A program made the position numbers and the translations under genes. DNA of 64,000 nucleotides from JAHBNG01 sp039028975 (GTDB lineage Bacteria > Chloroflexota > Anaerolineae > Caldilineales > Caldilineaceae). The stretch spans positions 1 through 64,000 of the forward strand of contig JBCCHB010000055.1 of NCBI GenBank assembly GCA_039028975.1. The letters run 5' to 3'. Shown here one piece after another: positions 10,654 through 21,600 of this stretch. Each line of letters begins with the position of its first letter. Positions within the stretch are counted from its first letter, which is position 1. The notes under the pieces are model-generated. The model was not told where the DNA came from. It saw only the letters and a program-made list of their open reading frames with translations, and did not search any database.

Positions 10654-13600
10654 AGCACACCTTCTTCAATCTCTTCGTCACTCTCGGGCATCTCCCACTC
10701 CTCTGTCACCTTCTGGAGTGTGTCAATATATTCGGCCAAGCCAGCCACGGTCGATTCGGTAAAGAGCGTGTTGATGGAAAGATCCATCTGGAACTGCTCA
10801 CGCAAGCGGGAGGTCAGCTGAATGGCCAGCAGCGAGTGACCGCCCAAGTCAAAGAAATCGTCGTAGATGCCTATCTGTTCAATGCTCAACACCTCTTGGT
10901 AGATGTCGCATAACTTCTCTTCAATCTCACTGCGGGGTGCCACGTAGGCGGCCAGCCAGTTGGGCCGGGGATGGCGCTTACCAGATGAGTCTGGTCCTTT
11001 GCCATCACCACCTGCCGTGTCAAGCTGAATCCACTGGGCAATGCGCTTCTGCAGGTCACCGGTGGAGATGACAACCTGGGAAGAATCTTGATAGGGAACC
11101 AGGCGCAGAAGCGCTTCGATGCCCTCCTCAGGTGCAATAGCCAGCGAACCCAGGGTCGTTCCCCACGCTGCGTCATCCTCTTCATCCCCAAAGTCCCAGG
11201 CATCCCAGTTGATGCTCAGCCAGCGGGTATTGGTATTCCCTGCCTGACCTTCTACTACCCGGCTGTTGTGATAGTGGGCAAAAGCGTCCATAAATAGGTT
11301 GACGGCCGAGTAGGTAATGTACCCAAGCCCACCCAGCACAGAAGCCAAGGAAGAGATGAGCAGACAGAAATCAGGCTGTTCATCATTTGGCAGCGTGTTG
11401 AGCGCCTCTTCCAGGCTCACCACACCGTAGACCTTGGCCTGAAATTGGCGTTCACAGTCGGGCTTGGTCATCTCTTGAATCACGTCAAAGGCGCTCTCGT
11501 CAGCAATGCCAGCTGCGTGAATCACGCCGTGGAGCGCGCCAAATTGTTCTCGTGTTTGGGCAATCAGATTGCTCATCTGGCTGCCATCGACCACGTTAGC
11601 GCTCATGGGAAGAACTTCCCCACCAGCCGCTTCGATGGCCTGAACGGCTCTGATCTTGCGGCTTGTGCCGTCGTCTTCATCATGAGAATCCAGCCAGCCA
11701 CTCCAGGCGTCTCGTTCTGGCAGACCTGACCGTCCAACCAAGACTAGGCGGGCTTGGACTGTTTTGGCTAAGTAGGTGGCCCAGAGAAGACCAATGTTGC
11801 CAAAGCCACCAGTGATGAGGTAGACGCCCTTGTTACGTAACCCCACAGGCACCGTTGCAATGCTTTGCTCATGGGCGCCATTTCCATTGAGATACCCGTT
11901 TTGGACTGGCTGGCTTGATTCGGTGATGAGCGTTTCTAGTTCACTTGCCTGGCCGTTGGTAGTGACTTCAGTTGTTGCCGCCACTCCATTCTCATTAGCT
12001 GGGCTTTGATTTGAATGGGATTGAGCTGGAATCGAGAGCGCATCAAAGGTCTGAACCCAGCGGTGGGTACCTCGGTAGGCCACAATCGAATCACTGCTCT
12101 TGGCCATCACCTCTTTCCAGATGGTCGCCTGAAGACGCTGATGAGCCGGAGTGCCAAGCTGAGGTACGGCAAGATCAACCGCTCGGCAATGAATGCCTGG
12201 AAACTCTTGGGCAATCACTTTGATGGGGCCAAGCAGGGTCATCTTCTCTGGATGCAAGGCTTCTTCGCCAGTAATCTCATGGAGATTGGAGCTGAAGACA
12301 ATCAGTTCGCACTCGTCAGCGCTGTTGAGCTGGCTGAGCGCCTGGGCTAGGTAGAGTAGACTGTAGAACCCCAAGCTTTGGCTGCGTTCGATGCGCTCTC
12401 GGGTCACGTCACGAGATTGGGTGTCGTCTACATTCCAGAAGTGAACCAGCTTGGTTGGCATCTGACCCTGATTCTTGAGGTCATTCAAGAGGGAAACGTA
12501 TACGGCTGGTTGCTGCGGATCAATGGTGTAGGCATGGTCACTTTGGCGGGAGAAGACGCTTCCTGCTTCCGCTGTTGTGACCTGATGACCAGCCTGACGC
12601 AACCGTTCAGCCAACGCTTGACCGATCCCATGCTGATCCACAAAGAGCAGCCAGTGTTGAGCCGTTTCGGAATCACGCTCAGCCTCAGACATGGTTTCCA
12701 ACGCAGTTTCGGAAAGCAATAGCGAACGCTGCCAGGAAGGTACGTAGAACCATTCACTGATATCGGACTTCTTGCTCAACATGCCTCGGCTTGTCTCAAC
12801 GCTCAATCGATTCAGCTCATCAGCCGATGGCGGATCGATCCAGAAGCGCTGGCGCTGGAAAGGATAGGTGGGTAGGCAGACCCGATGGCGCTCTTCCTCG
12901 CTATAGAATTTGGTCCAGTCGATGGCCACGCCTGCTAGCCAGAGCTTCCCTAAGGCGGTGATGGCTGTTTCCTCATCGGAGCGTTCGTCTTGAGGACGAC
13001 GGAGGGATGGGATGGCGTTTTGGCGGTCTGGGGTGGTAGATTGGCCTGGTGTTAATTGGCGACGAGTTAGCATGGAGAGGCTCTGGCCTGGCCCTACCTC
13101 CAGCAAGGTCTGGTAGCCGTGCTGTTTGCAAAGGGCTAGATTGTCGCTAAAGCGGACCGTACCGCGCAGGTGGTTGCACCAGTAGTCGGCGCTGGTCGCC
13201 TGATCGTCGGTCAGCCATTGACCGCTCAAGTTGGAGGCTACAGGAATCTGAGGTGGACTCAGTTCAACTTCACTAAGGGCCTGGGCAAAAGGTGCCAAGG
13301 CTGGTTCCATCATGGATGAGTGGAAGGCGTGGGAGGTATGGAGCAGACGCACATCCAGCCCTTGGCTCTTCAGCTCTGTTTCTAGCCTCTCAATTCGTTT
13401 CGTCGGACCGGAGATGACGCAGAGTGATGGTCCATTGATGGCGGCCAGAGATAGCTCGTCATCGAGTAAGGGCAGCACCTTCTCTTCGCTCAACGGCACA
13501 GTCAGCATAGAACCAGGTTGCTGAGCCTGCATGAGCGCTCCCCGTTTGGCTACTAGCTTGAGGGCATCGGAGAGGGATAGAACACCCGCTAGGCAAGCCG

Positions 13601-15638
13601 CCACATATTCGCCGATGCTGTGGCCAAGCATGGCCCGAGGCGTGACGCCCCAAGAGAGCCAGAGCTGGGCCAGGGCATATTCGATGGTAAAGAGGGCCGG
13701 CTGGGCGTTTTGGGTCTGGTTGAGCTGCTGGCTAATCTCATGGAGATCGTCTTGGTCGTCACCCTTCTCTTGACCGGGATAGAGCAAGGTGCGAATGTCT
13801 AGCCCCAGGTGCGGCTCAAGCGCTTCCGCACATTGGTCTACCTGGTTGCGGAAGACTGCTTCGCTCTGATAGAGGTCCAGCCCCATGTTGACATACTGGG
13901 AACCTTGTCCGGGAAACATGAAGACCACGTCTTGCTCATCTTCCACATCTCCTGCCCCAAAGAGGCGCTGGGGCTCACCGCCCAAAAGAGAACCGGCCGC
14001 ATCCGAATCGGGACCGCAGACCACCATGCGCCGGGCTTCATGACCTTTGCGGCCCACCTGCAGGGTAAAGGCCACATCAGCCAAGTTGAGATGGGGCTGC
14101 TCTTGTAGGTGAGTGGCCAAATCAAAGGTGGCGGCTTCCAGGGCATCGTCGGTCTTGGCCGAGAGCAGAAGGAGCTGCCAATCCCGAGAGGGGCCAGAGT
14201 CGCCCATCTCGGGTGCTTCCTCCAGAACGGCATGGGCGTTGGTGCCACCGATGCCAAACGAGCTGACCCCTGCCCGTCGGGGCGTGCCGTTGGCCTCCCA
14301 GTCGGTCAGTTCGGCATTGACTCTGAACGGGCTGTTGGCAAAGTCAATGGCTGGATTGGGGGCCGTGTAGTGGAGGCTGGGCGGCAGCTTTTTGTGCTCT
14401 AAGGCTTTGGTTGCTTTGATAATGCCTGCTACGCCCGCAGCCGAATCCAAATGACCCACGTTGGTCTTGACTGAACCGATGGCGCAATGTTCATTCTCTT
14501 CACTACCCAGCTTGCGGAAGGCTTGAGTCAGGGCTTCGATTTCGATGGGATCGCCTAGAGTAGTGGCCGTGCCGTGGGCTTCCACATAGCCGATGCTCTG
14601 GGCGTCCACTTCGGCCATGGCAATGGCTTCCACAATGGCGTTGGCTTGGCCTTCGACGCTGGGCGCGGTGTAGCCCACCTTCAAGGCTCCGTCGTTGTTG
14701 ATAGCCGAGCCGCGAATCACGGCGTGAATCGAATCGCCATCAGCCAGCGCATCTTCAAGCCGCTTGAGGGCCACCACGCCCACTCCGCTGCCGCCGATGG
14801 TTCCTTGGCCTTTGGCATCAAAGGTGCGGCAGTGGCCGTCAGGGGAGGCGATCATGCCTTCTTCATACAGATACCCAATCTCTGGTTGTACCTCTATTGA
14901 GACGCCACCGGCCAGTGCCAAGTCGCACTGGTAGTTGAGCAGGCTCTGGCAAGCCATGTGAACCGTTACTAGGGAGGTGGAACAGGCTGTGTTCACGCTC
15001 AAGCTGGGGCCACGCAGATCCAAAAGGTAGGATGTGCGGGTGGCCAGGTGATCCTTTTCGTTGGTGATCAGGATCTGGAAGCCATCGGCAAATTCGGCCA
15101 TGTCCATGTTGGGGGCCAGATTATGCAGCAAGTAGCGGTTGGGGCCAGCTCCAGCAAAGACGCCGGTTCGATTGGGGCGAAAGGCTGGTGCGCCGTAACC
15201 TGCTCTCTCTAGAGCTTCCCAAGCACATTCGATGAAGAGCCGCTGCTGAGGATCCATAACCGCGGCTTCTGTTGGGCTAAAGCCGAAGAGAAATGCATCA
15301 AACTGCTCATGCTCAATGGGTCTCATGCGGGCTTTTACGTAATTGGGGTGTTGAGCCAGCTCTGGATCGACCCCTGAGGCGATGACCTCTTCTTCGGTGT
15401 AGAAGTCCAGAGACTCAACGCCATTGCAGATATTCTGCCAGAACGCCTCTGTGTTGTCGGCACCTGGAAAGCGACCCGACATGCCAATAATGGCAATGGG
15501 TTCGATTATCTCTTGATACTCTTCTTCATTTTGCATAATCTTGGCTCCGTCTCTTTTTCTCGTTTTTTTTGTTTTTTCTAGGCTCTGTTGGTGGTTAGCC
15601 TCTGAGGTGACAGTCACTTCTTCTAAAGTGACTGTCAT
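10650..15638 (-). CDS. Type I polyketide synthase module KS-AT-KR-ACP
   Basis: One complete reducing PKS module. Rough residues: KS 48-470 with Cys in VNTACSTSL near 218, HGTAT and KTNVGHLD; AT 585-900 with GHSIGEY near 675 and HAFHSS near 770, the pattern usual for malonyl-CoA; KR with GGFGNIG near 1275 and the Tyr in TYSAVN near 1443; ACP with GGHSLLA near 1598. No DH, ER or methyltransferase domain is seen, so it should leave a beta-hydroxyl on the chain received from the upstream NRPS module. The annotated ATG at 15638 has no clear ribosome binding site. The ATG at 15536 (residue 35) has GGAG eight bases upstream and sits just before the conserved KS start, so the protein is more likely 1628 aa. 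The KS and KR resemble those of the following hybrid synthase, suggesting module duplication. Confidence 0.95.
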   Translation of the reverse strand: MTVTLEEVTVTSEANHQQSLEKTKKTRKRDGAKIMQNEEEYQEIIEPIAIIGMSGRFPGADNTEAFWQNICNGVESLDFYTEEEVIASGVDPELAQHPNYVKARMRPIEHEQFDAFLFGFSPTEAAVMDPQQRLFIECAWEALERAGYGAPAFRPNRTGVFAGAGPNRYLLHNLAPNMDMAEFADGFQILITNEKDHLATRTSYLLDLRGPSLSVNTACSTSLVTVHMACQSLLNYQCDLALAGGVSIEVQPEIGYLYEEGMIASPDGHCRTFDAKGQGTIGGSGVGVVALKRLEDALADGDSIHAVIRGSAINNDGALKVGYTAPSVEGQANAIVEAIAMAEVDAQSIGYVEAHGTATTLGDPIEIEALTQAFRKLGSEENEHCAIGSVKTNVGHLDSAAGVAGIIKATKALEHKKLPPSLHYTAPNPAIDFANSPFRVNAELTDWEANGTPRRAGVSSFGIGGTNAHAVLEEAPEMGDSGPSRDWQLLLLSAKTDDALEAATFDLATHLQEQPHLNLADVAFTLQVGRKGHEARRMVVCGPDSDAAGSLLGGEPQRLFGAGDVEDEQDVVFMFPGQGSQYVNMGLDLYQSEAVFRNQVDQCAEALEPHLGLDIRTLLYPGQEKGDDQDDLHEISQQLNQTQNAQPALFTIEYALAQLWLSWGVTPRAMLGHSIGEYVAACLAGVLSLSDALKLVAKRGALMQAQQPGSMLTVPLSEEKVLPLLDDELSLAAINGPSLCVISGPTKRIERLETELKSQGLDVRLLHTSHAFHSSMMEPALAPFAQALSEVELSPPQIPVASNLSGQWLTDDQATSADYWCNHLRGTVRFSDNLALCKQHGYQTLLEVGPGQSLSMLTRRQLTPGQSTTPDRQNAIPSLRRPQDERSDEETAITALGKLWLAGVAIDWTKFYSEEERHRVCLPTYPFQRQRFWIDPPSADELNRLSVETSRGMLSKKSDISEWFYVPSWQRSLLLSETALETMSEAERDSETAQHWLLFVDQHGIGQALAERLRQAGHQVTTAEAGSVFSRQSDHAYTIDPQQPAVYVSLLNDLKNQGQMPTKLVHFWNVDDTQSRDVTRERIERSQSLGFYSLLYLAQALSQLNSADECELIVFSSNLHEITGEEALHPEKMTLLGPIKVIAQEFPGIHCRAVDLAVPQLGTPAHQRLQATIWKEVMAKSSDSIVAYRGTHRWVQTFDALSIPAQSHSNQSPANENGVAATTEVTTNGQASELETLITESSQPVQNGYLNGNGAHEQSIATVPVGLRNKGVYLITGGFGNIGLLWATYLAKTVQARLVLVGRSGLPERDAWSGWLDSHDEDDGTSRKIRAVQAIEAAGGEVLPMSANVVDGSQMSNLIAQTREQFGALHGVIHAAGIADESAFDVIQEMTKPDCERQFQAKVYGVVSLEEALNTLPNDEQPDFCLLISSLASVLGGLGYITYSAVNLFMDAFAHYHNSRVVEGQAGNTNTRWLSINWDAWDFGDEEDDAAWGTTLGSLAIAPEEGIEALLRLVPYQDSSQVVISTGDLQKRIAQWIQLDTAGGDGKGPDSSGKRHPRPNWLAAYVAPRSEIEEKLCDIYQEVLSIEQIGIYDDFFDLGGHSLLAIQLTSRLREQFQMDLSINTLFTESTVAGLAEYIDTLQKVTEEWEMPESDEEIEEGVL
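15608..15637 (-). promoter_or_regulatory. Perfect 12-bp inverted repeat at megasynthase junction
   Basis: TGACAGTCACTT and AAGTGACTGTCA are separated by six bases, forming a strong hairpin between the 3754-aa gene and the PKS gene. It would cover the upstream candidate ATG (15636-15638) but leave the better start at 15536 free. No T-run follows on the minus strand, so it is not a standard intrinsic terminator. An mRNA processing or stability element is possible. Confidence 0.5.
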
Positions 15639-15648
15639 CTAGCTAGAC

Positions 15649-18600
15649 TCATCCATTCACTACTTTTGTCGAGCGTCGACCAATGCGACGTCGTTTATTG
15701 TTTTTATTCTTCATGAGCGCTGCCTTGCGCATCTCTGCATGCTCCTCTGCTGATGGCGCTTTAACAAATGCCTCCTGCTCGTTGGGCTGCCCTTTGTCTA
15801 GGAATTGGGCCAGCAGATGGACAGTTGGGTAGCGGAAGAGGTCGATGACGGAGAACTTACGCTGGTTATTTTCCGTTGCCCCGTCGTTTCCTCCGTGCTT
15901 TGGCTCACTGACCAATTCATCTCCAAAGTGGCTAATCAACTCGTTGTGGATCTGAATTGCCATGAGCGAGTGTCCACCCAAATCAAAGAAGTTGTCATGA
16001 ATGCCGACCTTGGTCAGGTTCAATGCCTTCTGCCACAGGGTAGCCACGTGTTGTTCGGTGGCTGTTTGGGCAGGGACATATTCAGTCTCAACTTGGCGCT
16101 CGAATTCGCTAGGAGCGGGCAGCGCTTTGCGGTCCAGTTTGCCGTTGGGCGTCAAGGGCAGCTGTTCCAACAGAACAAATGCGGCTGGAACCATATACTC
16201 TGGCAACTGCTCTCGTAGGTAACCACGAATGGTGGAGACGGTCTCTACTTCATCCATCTGGGAGCCATTCATCTGGAATTCAGCCTGGGGCGCAAGGTAG
16301 GCCACTAGGCGGTTATCCGCCGGCAGGGTGTTCTCTTGCCCGGTGCTGTGGGCTACCACGGCTGCCTCGTGAATCAGCTCATGCTGGAGGAGCACATTTT
16401 CAATCTCACCTAGCTCGATACGGTATCCCCGTATCTTGACCTGGTGATCCAGCCGCCCCAGGAATTCGATGGTGCCATCTGAACCATCAGTTGCGTAGCG
16501 GACCAGATCACCCGTCTTGTAGAGGCGAGCCTGGGCGTCCTGGCTGAAGGGGTTGCCAACAAAGGCCTGGGCCGTTCGTTCGGGGTCATTTAGGTAACCC
16601 CGCCCCACACCTGCACCACCGACGTAGAGTTCGCCTGCTACGCCAAGGGGGACCGGCTGCATCTGCTCATCCAGAACGTAGAGCTGGGTGTTGGCAATGG
16701 CTTGGCCGATGGGCGTAATCATGGTCTCCGCATCTGGTACTTTATGGATAAAGTGATGGGTCACATCGTCCGAGCACTCGGTGGGGCCATAGGCGTTTAC
16801 CATGGGAATCCCAGGATAGCGTGTTAGCCAGCTTCGAGATAGCTCTGGTGGTAGCGCTTCTCCAGTTGCCAACAGCCAGCGCAGATGGGGCAGTTCGGTT
16901 GATGAATCTGGGCTGTCATTGCCTCCATCATCGAGCATGGCACGCAGCATGGATGGCACCACCTCCAGTACTGTGATCTGGTCTGCTGCAGTGTGCTCGA
17001 TTAGGCGCTGGGGCAAGTGGGCCACCTCATCCGAGTAGATGTAGGTGGTGCCGCCTGCTAAGAGGCCAGACCACAACTGCCAGATGGAGATATCAAAGCA
17101 CTGGGAAGCATTCTGAACGACCCGGTCTGTGGCCGTCAGCGCTAGCTCCTCGACTTTGGCAAATAAGTGATTGACCATGCCCTTCATCTCAACCATAGCC
17201 CCTTTGGGTTTCCCGGTAGAGCCAGAGGTAAAGATGACGTAGGCCAGTGCATCGGGCGAGCCGTCGAGAGGCAGGTCTGCGCTGGGCTGGCAGGTAGACA
17301 AGGTGCTTTCTATGTTCCAGACGGTGGGAGCTGTCTCCAGCAGATCCCCAGCTTCAGCAGCCCGAATCACCAGCTCATCCGAAGCTAGAACCAGCTTGGT
17401 CCCGCTCTGTTCGATGATTTGGCGAATTCTGTCTACCGGATGATTGGGATCCAAAGGCAGGTAGGCGCCACCGGCTTTCCAAATGGCTAGCACCGCGGTA
17501 GCAAATTCCATGGTCCGCTCAGAGAATAGGGCTACAATCTGGTCTTTCCCAACGCCTTCTTGAATGAGTTGTTCTGCGAGACCATTTGCTCGTTCATTCA
17601 ACTGAGCGTAAGTCATCTGCTCGCTTCCGCAAACTAGTGCGGATTGGTCAGGCGTTTGGGCTGCTTGTTTCTCAAAGAGACGATGAAAGGCTATGTCCAG
17701 TGGATAGGCTCGTTCCGTGCTGTTCCACTCGACAAGCTGTTGGGATTGCTCTTTTACACCCAAAAGTTCGATTGTCTTGACCGGCACGTTGGGCTGGTCG
17801 ACAACTCTCTGCAAAAATGCCTCGAAGTATCCGGCCCAGCGCTCCATGCTATCGGGATTGAATAGGTCGGCATTGTATCGCCAGTTGAGTACTAGCTCCT
17901 CGCCCAGGTCTACCACGTCCAGAATGATGTCGTTATCCACAAATTGGCACTCTGGCCAGAGCGGCTCTGCCTGGAGTCCTGCGAAATTGGGGACGCTACT
18001 CTGGGGATCCAAGTTAAAGACTGCCGACACCAGTGGTGAGCGGCTGAGATCCCTGGGTGCATTGAGCTTGTTGAGCAGCCAAGCAAAGGGATAATCTTGG
18101 TGCTCGTAGCTATCCAAGACCACATTCCGCTGCTGCGTTAGATAGTCGGCAAAGGTTAGCCCATCGGTCAGGCTGCTGTCGATGATAATCTCATGGGCAC
18201 AGTAGCCAATCACATCGTTCATCGTCTCGTCTGGACGCCCACCAACTGGAATGCCGACAGCCACCTTATGGGCCCGAGTTAGACGGTGAAGCAAGCCGGT
18301 AAAGGCGGATAGCAGGGTCATAAAGAGTGTAGCCTTGTGGGTACCGCTAAACTTCCTCAGAGCTGAGGTCAGCGTGCTATCCAAGCGGTGAAGTTTTTGG
18401 CCTGCTCGATAGGTCTTTAGGCTGGGCCGAGGTCGATCCGTTGGCAGCTCCAGAACAGGGACACCTTGTTCAAATTTGGACAGCCAGTAGGACTCGTGGG
18501 CGGCCATCTCCGGGCTATCCTGCTGAGTTTGTTGCCAATGGACCAGTTCTTGATACTGGGTTGCCGGGGCCAACTCCAGCGGCTGCTGCTCAACCACGTT

Positions 18601-21600
18601 CGAGTAGATGGTGGCCAGTTCTCCCATCATTCGGAGAATGGACCAGCCATCGACTACGGTGTGATGGGCCGCCACATTTAGGTAGTAGTAATTTTCATCA
18701 GCTCGCAAGAGGTCAATGGCAAGGAGAGGGCCGTTGGTCAGGTCAAAGGCCCGATGTGCCAGACGTTTGAGCCACTGTTTGCGGCGATCGGCCTGCACCT
18801 CTTGGCTGAGCTTGCAGATACCCGTCTCAACAAAATCAGTCATTCCGATCGCAACAGGCACATCAGCAGCAATTACCTGGTGAAGCCCATCTGCCGAAAT
18901 AGTAGTACGTAATGCCTCATGACGAGAAACTAGAATCTCGCTAGCCTGCTTCAGCAGGGCCACATCCAAATCTCCCTCCAATGCGACACAGTAGGAGAGT
19001 TGATAAGCAAGAGAACCCTCTGGATCCATCTGGGTCAATGCCCAAAGCTGCTTTTGGGCTTCACAGGTTGGCACCGTAATTGGTCCAGGGTCGGTTGATC
19101 CTAAGTCGGTTGGTCCAGGGTCGGTTGATCCTAAGTCGGTTGGTCCAGAGTCGGTTGATCCTAAGTCGTTATATTTAGCGACGTTGTGGCTAGCGCTGTT
19201 GGATGTTCCGTTGATTCCGTTGCTGAGCAGCTTTTCTCCGTTACGACCGATGGGAAGGGTTGAGGGTGACTGGACAATGAGTTTGTTTGCTATGGCACTT
19301 TGGGACAATGGTGGTAAAAAACCGCCTTGTCGCATCTGGACCACACTCTTTTCAATGGCCTCGACAATTAGGTCAATATCCTGCTCCGTGTGGGCCGTGG
19401 AGAGGAAGCAAGTGCGTCCTTCCCAAACGTAGACCCCATTTTCCAGCAAGTGATAAAAGAAGAGATCCAGATTCCCTTTAAATGTAAAGTAAAAGAGGGA
19501 TGCACACTGTTCTACATGGATGGGCACTTCATTTTCTACAAAGAAGCGATTCATCCGGTCCACAAAGCGAGCCGTGCGCAGGGTAAGCTCTTCCTGAAGG
19601 GCTGGGCCTTGCTGCTCAAGATGACGTAGCGTCGCCAGCGCCGTGACCATTGTTAGGGGGTGCTTACAAAATGTCCCCGCAAAGAAGGTCGTGGTGGCAG
19701 TCGGATAGGAGTCATCTCCATAGCGCCACTGCCCGCCGTCGATGGCGTCCATGAAGGCTGCCTGCCCGCCGATAATGCCGATGGGCAATCCACCGCCGAT
19801 GATTTTTCCATAGGTGACGATGTCCGCTTGAACATCAAACCAAGCTTGCGCACCACCAGGATGCAGCCGGAAGCCTGTAATGACTTCATCAAAAATGAGG
19901 GCAGCGCCACTCTCTTGGGTTATTTGGCGTAGGGCCTGTAGGAAGGCTTTGGGTTGTACGTCTGGATGACGACTCTGTACAGGAGCCACCAGCACGGCGG
20001 CCAACTCGTGAGCGTGCTGGCGGATGGTCTCTAATGTCTCCATGTTGCCATAGCCATCCAGCACGATCAGATCTTCCACCGTTCCGGGCGTAATGCCAGG
20101 TGCAACCGGCTCTGAGCGACCCGTTTCGTCGGCCAAGGCCAGGGTCCCATCGAACTGACCGTGATAGGAGCCGGAGAAGATGACCACCTTCTTGCGATCT
20201 GTGACGGTGCGGGCCATGCGCAATGCCGTCATCACGGCCTCTGTGCCCGAGTTGGTCAGGGTGACCCGTTCCACGCCAGTGAGCTTGCAGATGAGGCGGA
20301 CTACCTGGCCAGCCAGATCATTTTGAGGACCAAGTTGGAAGCCTTGTTGGGCCTTCTCGATGAGGGCCGATTGGATAAAGTCTGGGTTGTGGCCAAAGAG
20401 ATGAACACCAAAGCCCATGGCAATGTCCACATACTCGTTGCCATCGATGTCCCACATCCGGCTACCGGCTGCTTGTTTGCCCACGATGGGGTAGACCATC
20501 TCTTTGGTGGAAAGCCGGAAGCCCGCAGACGCGCGGCTGTCGGCCATAATGGGGCGGTTCTGCTGGGCTAACGCTCGCGATTGCTCCGTACGCTGGGTGT
20601 AGCGTTGGATCAGGTCTGTTAGATGTTCTTGCTGAACCGGCGTGAGCCAAGCTGTCGCGGAGTCGGTGGTCGGTAGGTTGGTGGTCGGTAGGTTGGTGGT
20701 CGGTAGGTCGGTGGTCGGTAGGTTGGTGGTCGGTAGGTCGGTGGTCGGTAGGTCGGTGGTCGGTAGGTCGGTGGTCGGTAGGTCGGTGGTCGGTAGGTCG
20801 GTGGTCGGCTGGTTATTGTACTGGTGACCAGAGTAACCATTGTCTGGGTGACCATTGTCTGAGTGACCACTGAGTACAGGCGCTGCAGAGGCTTCTTCTA
20901 GTGTGACTCCTTGCAATAGAGCCAACTGTTCTGACATAAGGTGAGACATGGCGTCAATCTGTTGCGAGAGAAGTCTTTCCACCGCTGATATGTTCTGGAT
21001 ATTGTGCTGCGACTGATTTGGTGGTGCTGATGGTGCAACGGGTTGCGACGATTGATTCTGAGTACCGTTTTGTCCGTTCGGCTTGGGGCCAGCGGATGTA
21101 GGTTGATGATGGCTTGCCAGCTTTTGGGCGGATTGAGCTGAATTCGATTCAACTGGTGCAGACACAACTGAAGATGCGACAGCCATATTTTTCTGCTCTA
21201 TATTGGTTGTGGTTTGGCCCTGTGATGCTGAAGAACGAGGCAGTCTCTCCTTGATGTACATGGCCAGTTTTTCCAAATTGGTTAGTTCATCAAAGACTTG
21301 ACGTATGGCAATCTGAATGCCATAGGTTCGTTCGATTCGCCGAATGGTATCCATTAGAATCAATGAATCTGCTCCCATCTCCAAGAAGGGGATCTGCGGG
21401 TTCACCTCGTCTAGTGGAATCTCTAAAACTTTGGCCGCAAGGGTCTGTAACTCGGCTAAAATGTTGCGACTGCCCATAGCTTGTACGTCTTTTAGGCGGT
21501 TGCCATTGGTCAATTGGTGAATCGCTGGATCTCGTACCGGTTGGTCCCGAAGTGGTTGGCTTGGCATAGGTTGATTTTGGGATGGCTGATTTTGAGCAGG

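Noticed and set aside
10650..15638. DH or ER domain in the PKS module
   Set aside because: The AT-KR interval contains only linker and the KR structural half; no HxxxGxxxxP motif or ER nucleotide-binding motif was seen.
20619..20870. ORFs and array-like look of the 15-bp repeats (possible CRISPR)
   Set aside because: Units are contiguous without spacers and in frame with the synthase, so this is a coding minisatellite, not a CRISPR array.
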